From positions 1 to 64,000 of the forward strand of contig JAFEHU010000073.1 in assembly GCA_017848435.1 (NCBI GenBank): 64,000 nucleotides of DNA, written 5' to 3'. The stretch is from Burkholderiaceae bacterium (GTDB taxonomy: Bacteria; Pseudomonadota; Gammaproteobacteria; Burkholderiales; Burkholderiaceae_C). The notes below the pieces were generated by a model. It saw only the letters and a list, made by a program, of their open reading frames with translations. It was not told where the DNA came from and did no database searches. Positions within the stretch are counted from its first letter, which is position 1, and every line of letters starts with the position of its first letter. The translations under genes and the position numbers were made by a program. Shown in pieces: positions 43,769-51,193 of the stretch.

Positions 43769-45729
43769 TCACCCTTAAAAATCTCACCCTGCGCCGCAGC
43801 GCCAAGGTGCTGCTCGACAGCACTTCTGTGACCATCAACCCCGGCGAAATGGTCGGTCTGGTCGGCCGCAACGGCGCCGGCAAATCCACCCTGTTTGCGC
43901 TGCTCAACGGCACGCTGCACGAAGACGCGGGCGACTTCTTCGTGCCCCCCCAGTGGCGCATGGCCCAGGTGGCCCAGGACATGCCTGAGACCACCCAGAC
44001 CGCGACCCAGTTCGTGATTGAAGGCGACGTCACCCTGCTGGCCGCCCAGGCCGAGGTGGACGCAGCCGAGGCCAGCAACGACGGCGACCGCATGGCGCAC
44101 GCCTACATGGCCCTGCACGACGCCGGCGCCCACGACGCACCGGCCCGCGCACAGGCACTGATCCTCGGCCTTGGCTTCAAGACCAGCGAGCTGGACAACC
44201 CGGTCAACAGCTTCTCCGGCGGTTGGCGTATGCGCCTGCAACTGGCGCGCGCGCTGATGTGCCCGAGCGAGCTGCTGCTGCTCGACGAACCCACCAACCA
44301 CCTGGACCTGGACGCCCTGGTCTGGCTCGAAGCCTGGCTCAAGCGCTACACCGGCACCATGCTGGTCATCAGCCACGACCGCGAGTTTCTGGACGCGGTG
44401 ACCAATGTCACCCTGCACATCGACGCCGGCAAACTGGTGCGCTACGGCGGCAACTACAGCAAGTTCGAAGACATGCGTGCCGAACAGATGTCGCTGCAGC
44501 AAAGCGCCTTTGCGCGCCAGCAGGACAAGATGGCCCACCTGCAGAAGTTCATTGACCGTTTCAAGGCCAAGGCCAGCAAGGCCAAGCAAGCGCAAAGCCG
44601 CGTCAAGGCGCTGGAACGCATGGAAAAGATCGCGCCGATGCTGGCCGACGCCGACTTCAGCTTCGAGTTCAAGGAGCCGCTGAACCTGCCCAACCCGATG
44701 CTGGCGATGCACAACGCCAGCTTTGGCTACCCACCGCCCGACGATGCACCGGCCGGCACACCGCCCACCGTCATCGTCAACAACGTCAGCCGCTCGGTGC
44801 TGGCCGGCCAGCGCATCGGCATTCTGGGCGCCAACGGCCAGGGCAAATCCACGCTGGTGAAAACCGTGGCCCGCGCGCTCAAGGCCACCGGTGGCGACAT
44901 CACCGAAGGCAAGGGCCTGAACATCGGCTACTTTGCGCAGCAGGAACTCGACGTGCTGCGCCCGGCCGACACGCCACTGGAACACATGATCCGGTTGGTG
45001 AAAGAGTCTGCTGCGGCATCGCTCAACCACGGCCAGGCCACACGCGAGCAAGACCTGCGCTCCTTCCTCGGCATGTTCAACTTTGGCGGCGACATGGTCA
45101 AACAGGCCGTGGGCAGCATGAGCGGCGGTGAAAAGGCGCGCCTGGTGCTGTGCATGATCGTCTGGCAGCGCCCCAACCTGCTGCTGCTGGACGAACCCAC
45201 CAACCACCTCGACCTCGCCACCCGCGAGGCGCTGAGCGTGGCGCTGAACGAATTCGAAGGCACGGTGATGCTGGTCAGCCACGACCGGGCGTTGCTGCGC
45301 GCGGTGTGCGACGAGTTCTGGCTGGTCTCACGCGGTGGCGTGGCGCCGTTCGACGGCGACCTGGACGACTACCAGCGCTACCTGCTGGACGAAGCGAAGC
45401 GCCAGCGGGAAGAACAACGCGAAGAACAGCGCAACGCCGAACGCGCTGCCGCCAGCGCCAAAGCGGCACTGACTGCCAAGCCGGCACCGCGCAAGCCGCA
45501 GGCCAACAACGCGCTGCGCAACCTGCAGCGTGACATCGACAAGCTCGAACAGGCCATGGCGGGCCTGAACGCCGAGCAGCGCCAGATCGAGCAACAGTTC
45601 GCGTCCCCCGACCCGCACCCCGAATCGGCGGCCCTGGGCAAGCGGCTCAAAACCATCCAGCAGGAACTCACCAGCCTGGAAGAACAATGGCTGCAACTGC
45701 ACCAGGAAATTGAGAACGCCGCCGCCTGA
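43765..45729 (+). CDS. ABC-F family ATPase (YheS-like)
   Basis: A soluble protein with two ABC ATPase domains and no membrane part, of the ABC-F group that acts on ribosomes. First domain: Walker A GRNGAGKST, signature FSGGWRMRLQLARALM, Walker B LLLLDEPTNHLDLDAL. A charged linker with KFIDRFKAKASKAKQAQSR is typical of the P-site tRNA interaction motif. Second domain: GANGQGKST, MSGGEKARLVLCMI, LLLLDEPTNHLDLATR. The C-terminal coiled coil (from about residue 545) is Ala/Gln-rich. Among family members it is closest to YheS by motif set. ATGA overlap with prmB. Confidence 0.92.
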   Translation: MITLKNLTLRRSAKVLLDSTSVTINPGEMVGLVGRNGAGKSTLFALLNGTLHEDAGDFFVPPQWRMAQVAQDMPETTQTATQFVIEGDVTLLAAQAEVDAAEASNDGDRMAHAYMALHDAGAHDAPARAQALILGLGFKTSELDNPVNSFSGGWRMRLQLARALMCPSELLLLDEPTNHLDLDALVWLEAWLKRYTGTMLVISHDREFLDAVTNVTLHIDAGKLVRYGGNYSKFEDMRAEQMSLQQSAFARQQDKMAHLQKFIDRFKAKASKAKQAQSRVKALERMEKIAPMLADADFSFEFKEPLNLPNPMLAMHNASFGYPPPDDAPAGTPPTVIVNNVSRSVLAGQRIGILGANGQGKSTLVKTVARALKATGGDITEGKGLNIGYFAQQELDVLRPADTPLEHMIRLVKESAAASLNHGQATREQDLRSFLGMFNFGGDMVKQAVGSMSGGEKARLVLCMIVWQRPNLLLLDEPTNHLDLATREALSVALNEFEGTVMLVSHDRALLRAVCDEFWLVSRGGVAPFDGDLDDYQRYLLDEAKRQREEQREEQRNAERAAASAKAALTAKPAPRKPQANNALRNLQRDIDKLEQAMAGLNAEQRQIEQQFASPDPHPESAALGKRLKTIQQELTSLEEQWLQLHQEIENAAA

Positions 45730-45791
45730 CCCGCTGAAACACGTGTCTTGGGCTGCGCGGTATATTCGGCTTTTACCGCACAAGGACACAC

Positions 45792-46040
45792 ATGCTCTCA
45801 CTGCTTGGTACCCTCATCGTCGGTTTGGTGGTTGGTCTGATTGCCCGGGCGGTACACCCCGGCAAAGACCAGCTCGGCATCATCATGACCGCCCTGCTGG
45901 GCGTTGCAGGCTCCTTTGTCGCCAACTACGCCGGCACCGCACTGGGCTGGTACAAGCCCGGCGATGCGGCCGGATGGATCGCCTCGGTGGTCGGCGCAGT
46001 GGTACTGCTGTTTGTCTACAACCTGATCCGCCGGAAATAA
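45792..46040 (+). CDS. GlsB/YeaQ/YmgE family membrane protein
   Basis: An 82-residue inner-membrane protein of the transglycosylase-associated (YmgE/YeaQ) family, with three hydrophobic segments and the family signature GLIARAVHPGKDQLGIIMT followed by LLGVAGSFVANYAGTALGWY. Members are stress-induced; biochemical function is unknown. AAGGA upstream of the ATG supports the start. An inverted repeat GCGGTA/TACCGC lies in its leader. Ten bases separate it from the next gene. Confidence 0.9.
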   Translation: MLSLLGTLIVGLVVGLIARAVHPGKDQLGIIMTALLGVAGSFVANYAGTALGWYKPGDAAGWIASVVGAVVLLFVYNLIRRK

Positions 46041-46050
46041 CCCGACCCCC

Positions 46051-46572
46051 ATGGCCAGCGCCGTACAACTCGCTGCGGGCAACGCAACCCTGCTGGCGGC
46101 AGTACAGCGCAGCCGCAAACTGCTGCACCGCCGCGCATTGGTCGCCGGTGCCGCCAGCATGGTGCCCGTCCCCGGCTTCGACTGGATGATCGACGCGGCC
46201 TTGCTGTCGAAAATCATCCCGGAGATCAACGCCGAATTCGGCCTCGCCCCGGCCCAGTTGGACTTGCTTGAACCTGCCAAGCGGGAACAGGTGCAGAAAG
46301 TGGTGGCCTGGGTCGGTTCGGCCCTGATCGGCAAACTCATCACCCGCGACCTGGTGCTGACCGCCGCCAAAACCGTCGGCGTGCGCCTCACCGCCAAACA
46401 AGCCACGCGCTTCGTCCCACTTGCCGGTCAGGCCATCTCCGCCGCCATCGGCTACGCCGCCATCCGCCACCTGGGTGAAGCGCATTTGAAAGACTGCGTG
46501 CGTGTGGCGCAACAGGTGCAGCACTTGTTGCCAAGCCCTGCCAGAGATCTACACATCGGCACGCAGCACTGA
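46051..46572 (+). CDS. DUF697-like membrane-associated protein
   Basis: A 173-residue protein resembling the DUF697/YcjF-type domain: ALVAGAASMVPVPGFDWMID, then IPEINAEFGL and a glycine/alanine-rich hydrophobic C-terminal half (VPLAGQAISAAIGYAAIRHL) that could insert in the membrane. No catalytic motif. It is 10 bases downstream of the YmgE-type gene, so the two likely form a small stress operon. Family assignment is by motif resemblance only. It marks the end of core DNA before the accessory segment. Confidence 0.75.
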   Translation: MASAVQLAAGNATLLAAVQRSRKLLHRRALVAGAASMVPVPGFDWMIDAALLSKIIPEINAEFGLAPAQLDLLEPAKREQVQKVVAWVGSALIGKLITRDLVLTAAKTVGVRLTAKQATRFVPLAGQAISAAIGYAAIRHLGEAHLKDCVRVAQQVQHLLPSPARDLHIGTQH

Positions 46573-46601
46573 GCTTGTGTGCGTCACGGCCACGTGGCAG
46601 C

Positions 46602-47501
46602 CTATTTAAAAAGCGCAGAAAGCCGACCGAGCACACCGTCTTGTTGAGCGGTCTCGATGACGCCCTCATCGTGTTCGCTGCTTTCCCAATTTGAGAAGTA
46701 AAAATACGGTTTGCCGGTTTTCGCATATGTTGTGCGAACGCCCATGTCTGGCCGATGATTCAGCGAAGAGTAATGGGCAATCAGTGCGCGACGAGGCGTG
46801 CCTGGAACTGTCGGGTATGAGCCTTGATGTATCAGCCTGCCATGCCAAAACAGCACATCGCCCTTTTTCCCCAGAAATGTTTCAACAGCCTGGCCTCGTC
46901 GTACTATCTCCTCTTCGCATGCCACGGCAACAATGTTCTCCGTCGTCGACGGCCAGTCGGGTCGTTGCGCCTGAGCCTCTGGGATTTGCTCAAACAACTT
47001 TTCACGGCGCAACGGAGGCCATTTATGAGACCCACGCACAAACTGGAATGGACCAGAGGCAGGGTCTATGTCCTCCAGAGCAATCCATACCGCGATGTAA
47101 TGCGAGTGAACAAAATCGGGGTTTAGGTAGTCATCGCTGTGGAAGCGTCGCTGTGTCGAGACCCAACCGGTAAGGGTCAGGTGCAACCCCATGGGTTGCC
47201 CAATGAGTTCGTCCATTTTTTCTACCAGTGGACTGTAGAGCGCGATATCTTTCAACTCATCGTGACGCAAATAAGGGCAGGGGTCTTTCCAACCGCCATC
47301 CAGAACCACTTTCCGGCGAAATGCAACATAGTCGTCAACGACCTTCTCGGGTAGGAATTGTTGCTTGACCAAGACACCATCGCGTCGCCACAAACGCTGA
47401 TCTTCGTTCAACATGGATTCGTTGATGACGTCACGGTCCAGGAGTGGGCGCACGTCGTTTGGATATTCTTCGCTCAAATCCGTGTATGAAATACCCACCA
47501 T
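46602..47501 (-). CDS. Phytanoyl-CoA dioxygenase (PhyH) family oxygenase
   Basis: A 299-residue non-haem Fe(II)/2-oxoglutarate oxygenase. The iron facial triad is His121-x-Asp123 (RRFHSDDYL) and His225 (GRLIHQGS), and the 2-oxoglutarate Arg is probably in PRRALIAHYS (237-238). GPFQFVRGSHKWPP is a family hallmark. Substrate unknown: members hydroxylate lipids, ectoine, antibiotics or nucleotides. Start is ATG 47501, or GTG 47498 which has better spacing from GGAAGGAG. Codon use and GC are lower than in neighbours, no partner genes adjoin it, and it borders a recombinase remnant, all pointing to acquisition by transfer. Confidence 0.88.
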   Translation of the reverse strand: MVGISYTDLSEEYPNDVRPLLDRDVINESMLNEDQRLWRRDGVLVKQQFLPEKVVDDYVAFRRKVVLDGGWKDPCPYLRHDELKDIALYSPLVEKMDELIGQPMGLHLTLTGWVSTQRRFHSDDYLNPDFVHSHYIAVWIALEDIDPASGPFQFVRGSHKWPPLRREKLFEQIPEAQAQRPDWPSTTENIVAVACEEEIVRRGQAVETFLGKKGDVLFWHGRLIHQGSYPTVPGTPRRALIAHYSSLNHRPDMGVRTTYAKTGKPYFYFSNWESSEHDEGVIETAQQDGVLGRLSALFK

Positions 47502-47593
47502 AACTCCTTCCAAACAAGACCACACCGGCAAAGACGGTCTGAGATGACCACACGCTTTGGATTTTCCAGTTCTATTTTCATTAACTCTGGTTG

Positions 47594-47862
47594 ATCACAA
47601 GCAGCGCCTCGACAAAGACTCTGCACACCTCACGGGCATTTTCCACCTTGTTCCAGCAACACAGGGGGCCATCCATGAATCCCACGTCCTGGTCTTCAGG
47701 GTTCTTGTCCAACACTCTTATGCGCAGTACGGCGCCGAGCACCTGGCAATCCCCGCCACAAGAACCGAGCGCTTGCGGGCTGAAAACGTGGGCAACATTG
47801 TCACGTTAGTCACGTTCGCCAAAAGAAAAGGACTTAGCCTCGCAGCCAAGTCCTTGATTTGA
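47594..47862 (+). pseudogene. Remnant of a tyrosine recombinase/integrase 3' end
   Basis: The stop-free stretch in one frame contains IHES and VQHSYAQYGAEHLA, which match the C-terminal integrase pattern (H...G.P.HE, Q-R-Y-A-H-L-.-.-E-H-L) only imperfectly. At base level the fit is better: TATGCGCA and GGCGCCG flank a small insertion where family members read TATGCGCAC-CTGGCGCCGGAGCACCTGGCA, and upstream CCATCCATGAA, GTCCTGG and GTCCAAC keep order with shifted frames. The catalytic Arg-His and Tyr region is thus frameshifted and inactive. The 3' end points toward the tRNA-Lys fragment at 47864, as an integrase does next to its attachment site. Confidence 0.5.
47828..47855 (-). terminator. Terminator-like hairpin downstream of the tRNA-Lys fragment
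   Basis: AAGGACTT and AAGTCCTT pair across a short imperfect stem; on the minus strand the hairpin is followed by TTCTTTT. It lies 9 bases beyond the 3' end of the tRNA-Lys fragment, the place expected for the terminator of the original tRNA unit, and overlaps the end of the recombinase remnant. Confidence 0.55.
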
Positions 47863-47863
47863 T

Positions 47864-47912
47864 TGGTGGGTCCTGAGTGACTCGAACACTCGACCTACGG
47901 ATGAAGAATCCG
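47864..47912 (-). pseudogene. Displaced 3' half of tRNA-Lys (attachment-site copy)
   Basis: Positions 47864-47902 are identical for 39 bases to 49238-49276, the encoded CCA, acceptor 3' strand, T arm, variable loop and 3' anticodon stem of tRNA-Lys(CTT). The match continues through the anticodon loop with two mismatches to 47912 and is then lost, so the 5' half is missing. This is the classic product of integrase-mediated insertion into the 3' end of a tRNA gene. Confidence 0.8.
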
Positions 47913-47962
47913 AACTCCCGATACCATACTGCACGATATAAAATCAAAAAATAACCAATATC

Positions 47963-48151
47963 ATGTTGATTTTATTAATCAAATTTTTCATCATGGTTTT
48001 TGAAGACACCTTGGTCATGGGTCAATTCACCAGCATCGAAAAAATCATCTTCACTGATATTCCGAATTTGAATAAATTCGTAGCGGCTGAATTGGCTATT
48101 TCAATTCCAATGACTACGGAACATGCCCGCATTGTCGCAGGAAGCGCATAA
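47963..48151 (+). CDS. Doubtful small protein in the tRNA-Lys element
   Basis: A 62-codon frame beginning MLILLIKFFIMVFEDT with a hydrophobic N-terminus, ending TTEHARIVAGSA. There is no ribosome-binding site upstream and no family I recognise. The DNA is very AT-rich, so a chance frame of this length is less expected than in the GC-rich flanks, which is the only argument for it. It could be the rest of a longer, broken gene. No function is proposed. Confidence 0.3.
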   Translation: MLILLIKFFIMVFEDTLVMGQFTSIEKIIFTDIPNLNKFVAAELAISIPMTTEHARIVAGSA

Positions 48152-48189
48152 AAAGCACAGAATCTGTAAACAACCCCGTGTGTCCCTGT

Positions 48190-49056
48190 TTATGTACCTG
48201 GACGTTGCATCTCTGCATGCAACGCAAAAACCCGATTTCGGCTTGAATTGATGGTCATAAGGATGACCATAGGGATAGCGAAGGCCCCGTCTTGAGTATT
48301 CGAGAATCCGACGAACTGGAAAGCAATACCTGTGTAGCTGCCATTAGTTAGTGCATCGGCACAACCAGTCAATTGAATCGAAGAGTTGAATGCGTTTTTG
48401 CCACCAGACCGAGGAACCACCGTCCCGACGTATACGCAGCCAGTCCGTTCATTTTTACCGCTGAGTCTACCGGCGGAATCGAACGATAAAGTTGCATTAA
48501 ACCGTTGGTAAGGTATCCAAGTACCGGCAAGCCTGGTAACTTCAGCAGGCGAGCTGTAAGCATAGGTTGTCCTGACTGTGTCAGATACCGAGGATGCTGG
48601 TGTCGCATCCAAAATATGGTTCCGACTAGCCATGGGCTCTGTCAGTGTCGCAGAGATCAGTTGATCCAATGGCTGGATAGTCTCTGTGATAGACACCGGA
48701 CTGGCGCCGAGGATACTGCTGTTAACGGAGATCACCGAGTTGGTTGATCTGAATCGCGTCGTGATCTTAGTCCCAGTAGTTCTTTCGACGGATTCAAAGG
48801 ATCCGGTCGCAAAGTAAGTAGGCTCTCCATTTGCAGTGAAATCGTCAATGAACCAAATTTCATTGTTTTCCAACGTGATCTGATAAGAGCGATACACAGG
48901 AACAGATAGAGGGACTGGTTGTGGGAGACGCCCAACGTAGATGCCTTCTGATGCAAAAAAGCTTGCCGCCTGCGAGGAGTTTCCATCCTCACCGCCGCCG
49001 CAAGCCGCGAGCATAGCCAACATGATAGATACGAGAGAAATCTTTGGAGTAATCAT
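48190..49056 (-). CDS. Unrecognised lipoprotein in the tRNA-Lys element
   Basis: A 288-residue protein with a lipoprotein signal: the lipobox LAAC ends at Cys19 and is followed by GGGEDGNSS, a flexible linker typical of outer-membrane lipoproteins. The mature part is rich in beta-strand-forming Thr/Ser residues, with repeated short blocks (YVGRLPQPVPLSVPVYRSYQ; LSFDSAGRLSGKNERTGCVY) and three Cys (two in the last 80 residues as TGCVY and LTGCAD). The pattern recalls small beta-barrel or lipocalin-like binding proteins, but no family is identified. Start ATG 49056; a TTG at 49086 is possible; no ribosome-binding site is seen for either. GC is near 50%. Confidence 0.7.
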   Translation of the reverse strand: MITPKISLVSIMLAMLAACGGGEDGNSSQAASFFASEGIYVGRLPQPVPLSVPVYRSYQITLENNEIWFIDDFTANGEPTYFATGSFESVERTTGTKITTRFRSTNSVISVNSSILGASPVSITETIQPLDQLISATLTEPMASRNHILDATPASSVSDTVRTTYAYSSPAEVTRLAGTWIPYQRFNATLSFDSAGRLSGKNERTGCVYVGTVVPRSGGKNAFNSSIQLTGCADALTNGSYTGIAFQFVGFSNTQDGAFAIPMVILMTINSSRNRVFALHAEMQRPGT

Positions 49057-49182
49057 GGCGCTGTATTGTGCAGGGTGAAGTATCAATGCATTTTGAGTTG
49101 CGCAGATCGATTGGATGCACCCGGTCTAAGCTGCTGCCGGTTTTATGGTTTTGGCTGAAAACTGTCACCAACTTAGTCCAAT

Positions 49183-49218
49183 AAAAAAGCCTGCTATTAA
49201 TTAAATAGCAGGCTTTTT
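49183..49218. terminator. Bidirectional rho-independent terminator after tRNA-Lys(CTT)
   Basis: GCCTGCTATT and AATAGCAGGC form a perfect stem with loop AATTA, bracketed by AAAAAA and TTTTT, so it can stop transcription both ways. It lies 20 bases beyond the 3' end of the tRNA on the minus strand and is the present terminator of the tRNA unit. Confidence 0.9.
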
Positions 49219-49237
49219 AAGCCCAGGAATGGGAAAG

Positions 49238-49313
49238 TGGTGGGTCCTGAGTGACTCGAACACTCGACCTACGGATTAAGAGTCCGCTGCTCTACCAACT
49301 GAGCTAAGAACCC
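49238..49313 (-). tRNA. tRNA-Lys (anticodon CTT)
   Basis: A complete cloverleaf on the minus strand from GGGTTCTTAGCTCAG at 49313 to the encoded CCA at 49238. The anticodon loop is CTCTTAA with anticodon CTT; the T loop is TTCGAGT. Reads lysine AAG codons. Its 3' half is the attachment site used by the adjoining element. Confidence 0.96.
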
Positions 49314-49385
49314 ACTGTAACTGTTCACACCTGCTGTTTTGCAGAGTGCTGTGTCCATGCCATTGACTGACATGGCACACATACT

Positions 49386-49402
49386 GCCGGATGAAATCCG
49401 GC
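49386..49402. other. Hairpin between the two tRNA-Lys genes
   Basis: GCCGGAT and ATCCGGC form a perfect 7-bp stem with a 3-base loop in the 97-bp spacer. No U-run follows on the transcribed strand, so it is more likely a processing signal than a terminator. Confidence 0.4.
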
Positions 49403-49410
49403 AATGGTGT

Positions 49411-49486
49411 TGGTGGGACGTGCGGGGGTCGAACCCACGACAAACGGATTAAAAGTCCGCTGCTCTACCAACTGAGCTAACGTCCC
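49411..49486 (-). tRNA. tRNA-Lys (anticodon TTT)
   Basis: A complete cloverleaf on the minus strand from GGGACGTTAGCTCAG at 49486 to the encoded CCA at 49411. Anticodon loop CTTTTAA, anticodon TTT; T arm GTGGGTTCGACCCCCGC. First gene of the two-tRNA unit. Confidence 0.97.
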
Positions 49487-49542
49487 GAAGGCGTTGTCTG
49501 CAACCCGATCTTTTTAACAGACCCAGTTTAAGACAGCCTCAA

Positions 49543-49548
49543 ATTATA
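49543..49548 (-). promoter_or_regulatory. -10 box for the tRNA-Lys unit
   Basis: A perfect TATAAT on the minus strand, 57 bases upstream of tRNA-Lys(TTT), overlapping the last codons of tcdA. No convincing -35 hexamer is seen at 16-18 bases. Confidence 0.45.
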
Positions 49549-50320
49549 GCCTCGTTTTGACCACTCCCCCAGCGAGTTGGTTCAAAATCCACCCTGCGGC
49601 ACACTGCCCGAAAGTCGCAGTCACAGGGGCAAACGAACCGTAGCCAGCACAATTGAGCGAACCGTCGCTGGCACAGGCGTCGGCAGCCTGCGCCACGGGC
49701 TCGCGGCTGAAAACGCACTGCACCCCCATCGCACCCTTGCCGGGCAACCCATGCTGCTTGCGCAGGCGGTAGCGCAGGTTGGCGAGCAGAGGGTCGTGGG
49801 TCACATCGGCCAAGTCGGCCATGTCGGCCAGATGGGCCAGGCGCTTGCCACCGGCAGCACCCGCCGTCACAAACGGCAGGCCCGATTGCCGCGCCCAAAC
49901 AGCCAACGCGGCTTTTGCAGACATCTGGTCACAGGCGTCTATCAGGGCGTCCAGTCCCGTGGGCAGCAAGGCTTCACAGTTCTCTGGCGTCACAAACTCT
50001 TCGACCACGGTGGTCACACAATTGGGGTTGATCTGCGCAATGCGCTGTTGCATGGCCAACACCTTGGCCATGCCCAGTGTGTCGTCGAGCGCCAGCACCT
50101 GCCGGTTGATGTTGGACTCGGCCACCTGGTCCAGGTCGATCAGTGTCAGTGCACGCACTCCGCTGCGCGCCAGTGCTTCAGCCACCCAGGAGCCCACACC
50201 CCCCAGGCCAACCACACCCACATGGGCTTGCCAGATGCGGCTGGCACCGGCAGCGCCATACAGGCGCGCAATGCCACCGAAACGGCGCTCAAAATCCATG
50301 GGAAATACGGCAGAGGGCAT
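49544..50320 (-). CDS. tcdA: tRNA threonylcarbamoyladenosine dehydratase
   Basis: TcdA (CsdL) is an E1-like enzyme that cyclises t6A at tRNA position 37, using ATP. In 258 residues: FGGIARLYGAAGASRIWQ, nucleotide-binding GLGGVGSWVAEALARSGV, LIDLDQVAESNINRQVLAL, and the conserved C-terminal GYGSFAPVTATFG. Its stop lies in the promoter region of the tRNA-Lys genes. It is 66 bases downstream of cpoB. Confidence 0.93.
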   Translation of the reverse strand: MPSAVFPMDFERRFGGIARLYGAAGASRIWQAHVGVVGLGGVGSWVAEALARSGVRALTLIDLDQVAESNINRQVLALDDTLGMAKVLAMQQRIAQINPNCVTTVVEEFVTPENCEALLPTGLDALIDACDQMSAKAALAVWARQSGLPFVTAGAAGGKRLAHLADMADLADVTHDPLLANLRYRLRKQHGLPGKGAMGVQCVFSREPVAQAADACASDGSLNCAGYGSFAPVTATFGQCAAGWILNQLAGGVVKTRL

Positions 50321-50342
50321 GCGCTGAGGATGTCATGCCAGT

Positions 50343-50375
50343 GCGGGGGCGGTGCCGTGGGCACCCCACCCCCGC
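50343..50375. terminator. GC-rich hairpin between cpoB and tcdA
   Basis: GCGGGGG pairs with CCCCCGC and GGTGCC with GGCACC around a 3-base loop, with a small internal asymmetry. No U-run follows on either strand. It may end or stabilise the tol-pal mRNA. Confidence 0.4.
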
Positions 50376-50386
50376 GTGTGATGGGT

Positions 50387-51193
50387 TTACTTGAGTTTGG
50401 ACAAACGCTCGCGTGCCGGCGCGGCAGCTTCCGAACGCGGGTAGGTCCGCACGATGTCTTCCAGCGAGCGGCGGGCACCGGCGTTGTCGTTCAACTCGAT
50501 CTGGCTGTTGGCCATGGCGAGCAGCGCGTCAGGCACACGTGGGTGGTCGGGCGTCTGGGTGACCATGGCACGCAGGTTGGCCACAGCACCGGCGTAGTCG
50601 CGGTTGGCGTACTGCGCGTTGCCCAGCCAGAACAGCGACGAAGGGACAAAACCGCTGGACGGGTAGCGACGCACCAGGCTCTGGAACACGCCTTGTGCAC
50701 CGGGGAAATCACCACCACGGAACAAGGCCAGACCGGCTTCGTACTCGCGCTTCTCGGCGGCCTCGGCCATGAATTCGCGGCCGTCGACCGTGACCTTGAA
50801 CGGTTCAATCTTGCGCAGGCGTTCTTCCAGCGGCTGCAAGACTTCTTTCTGGCGCTTCTGCACGTCGGCAAAGTCGCGTGCCACGGCATCGTTCTGGGCG
50901 CGCATCCGGGCGATGTCACCACGGATGGCTTCCAGCTGGCTTTGCAGGTCCAGTACCTGCCCGCGCAGCAAGGCGTTTTCCTGGCTGCTGCGACTCACCT
51001 CTTCCAGCAAACGGGTCTGATTGACGGTGGCGGTCTGGCGGTCGGTCTCGAGGCGCTGGCGCAGTTCCAGGATGGATTTGCGCGCATCGCGGTCGTCGAA
51101 GAACTGGGCCTGGGCAGTCAGTGCGGACACACCGAGGCAAGCCACGGTCAGGAATTTGGCGGAGTGGGCAAATAGGTTCGTCATGGTCTTCAT
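50387..51193 (-). CDS. cpoB: CpoB/YbgF, cell division coordinator of the Tol-Pal system
   Basis: Periplasmic protein that links peptidoglycan synthesis by PBP1B to outer-membrane constriction. The 268-residue protein has a signal peptide ending SALTAQAQ, an N-terminal coiled coil (RQRLETDRQTATVNQTRLLE) and C-terminal TPR repeats (YEAGLALFRGGDFPGAQGVF; SSLFWLGNAQYANRDYAGAV; VPDALLAMANSQIELNDNAG). Its ATG overlaps the pal stop (ATGA). Confidence 0.95.
   Translation of the reverse strand: MKTMTNLFAHSAKFLTVACLGVSALTAQAQFFDDRDARKSILELRQRLETDRQTATVNQTRLLEEVSRSSQENALLRGQVLDLQSQLEAIRGDIARMRAQNDAVARDFADVQKRQKEVLQPLEERLRKIEPFKVTVDGREFMAEAAEKREYEAGLALFRGGDFPGAQGVFQSLVRRYPSSGFVPSSLFWLGNAQYANRDYAGAVANLRAMVTQTPDHPRVPDALLAMANSQIELNDNAGARRSLEDIVRTYPRSEAAAPARERLSKLK

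Larger units (their letters stand above)
47864..49276. mobile_element. Small element bounded by tRNA-Lys direct repeats
   Basis: The interval between the two 39-base repeats is 1335 bases, clearly more AT-rich than the flanks. It holds a doubtful small gene, one lipoprotein gene and its own bidirectional terminator, and no integrase. Interpretation: a passively moved or decayed integrative element that rebuilt the tRNA 3' end and displaced the older one. Confidence 0.6.

Noticed and set aside
43477-45282. 601-codon minus-strand frame opposite prmB and the ABC-F gene
   Set aside because: Antisense to two proteins with complete catalytic motifs.
46051-46572. Possible membership of the DUF697-like gene in the accessory island
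   Set aside because: Its GC content and spacing fit the upstream stress-protein gene; the composition change begins after it.
49386-49402. Hairpin between tRNA genes as a terminator
   Set aside because: No U-run on the transcribed strand; both tRNAs likely share one transcript ended at 49183-49218.
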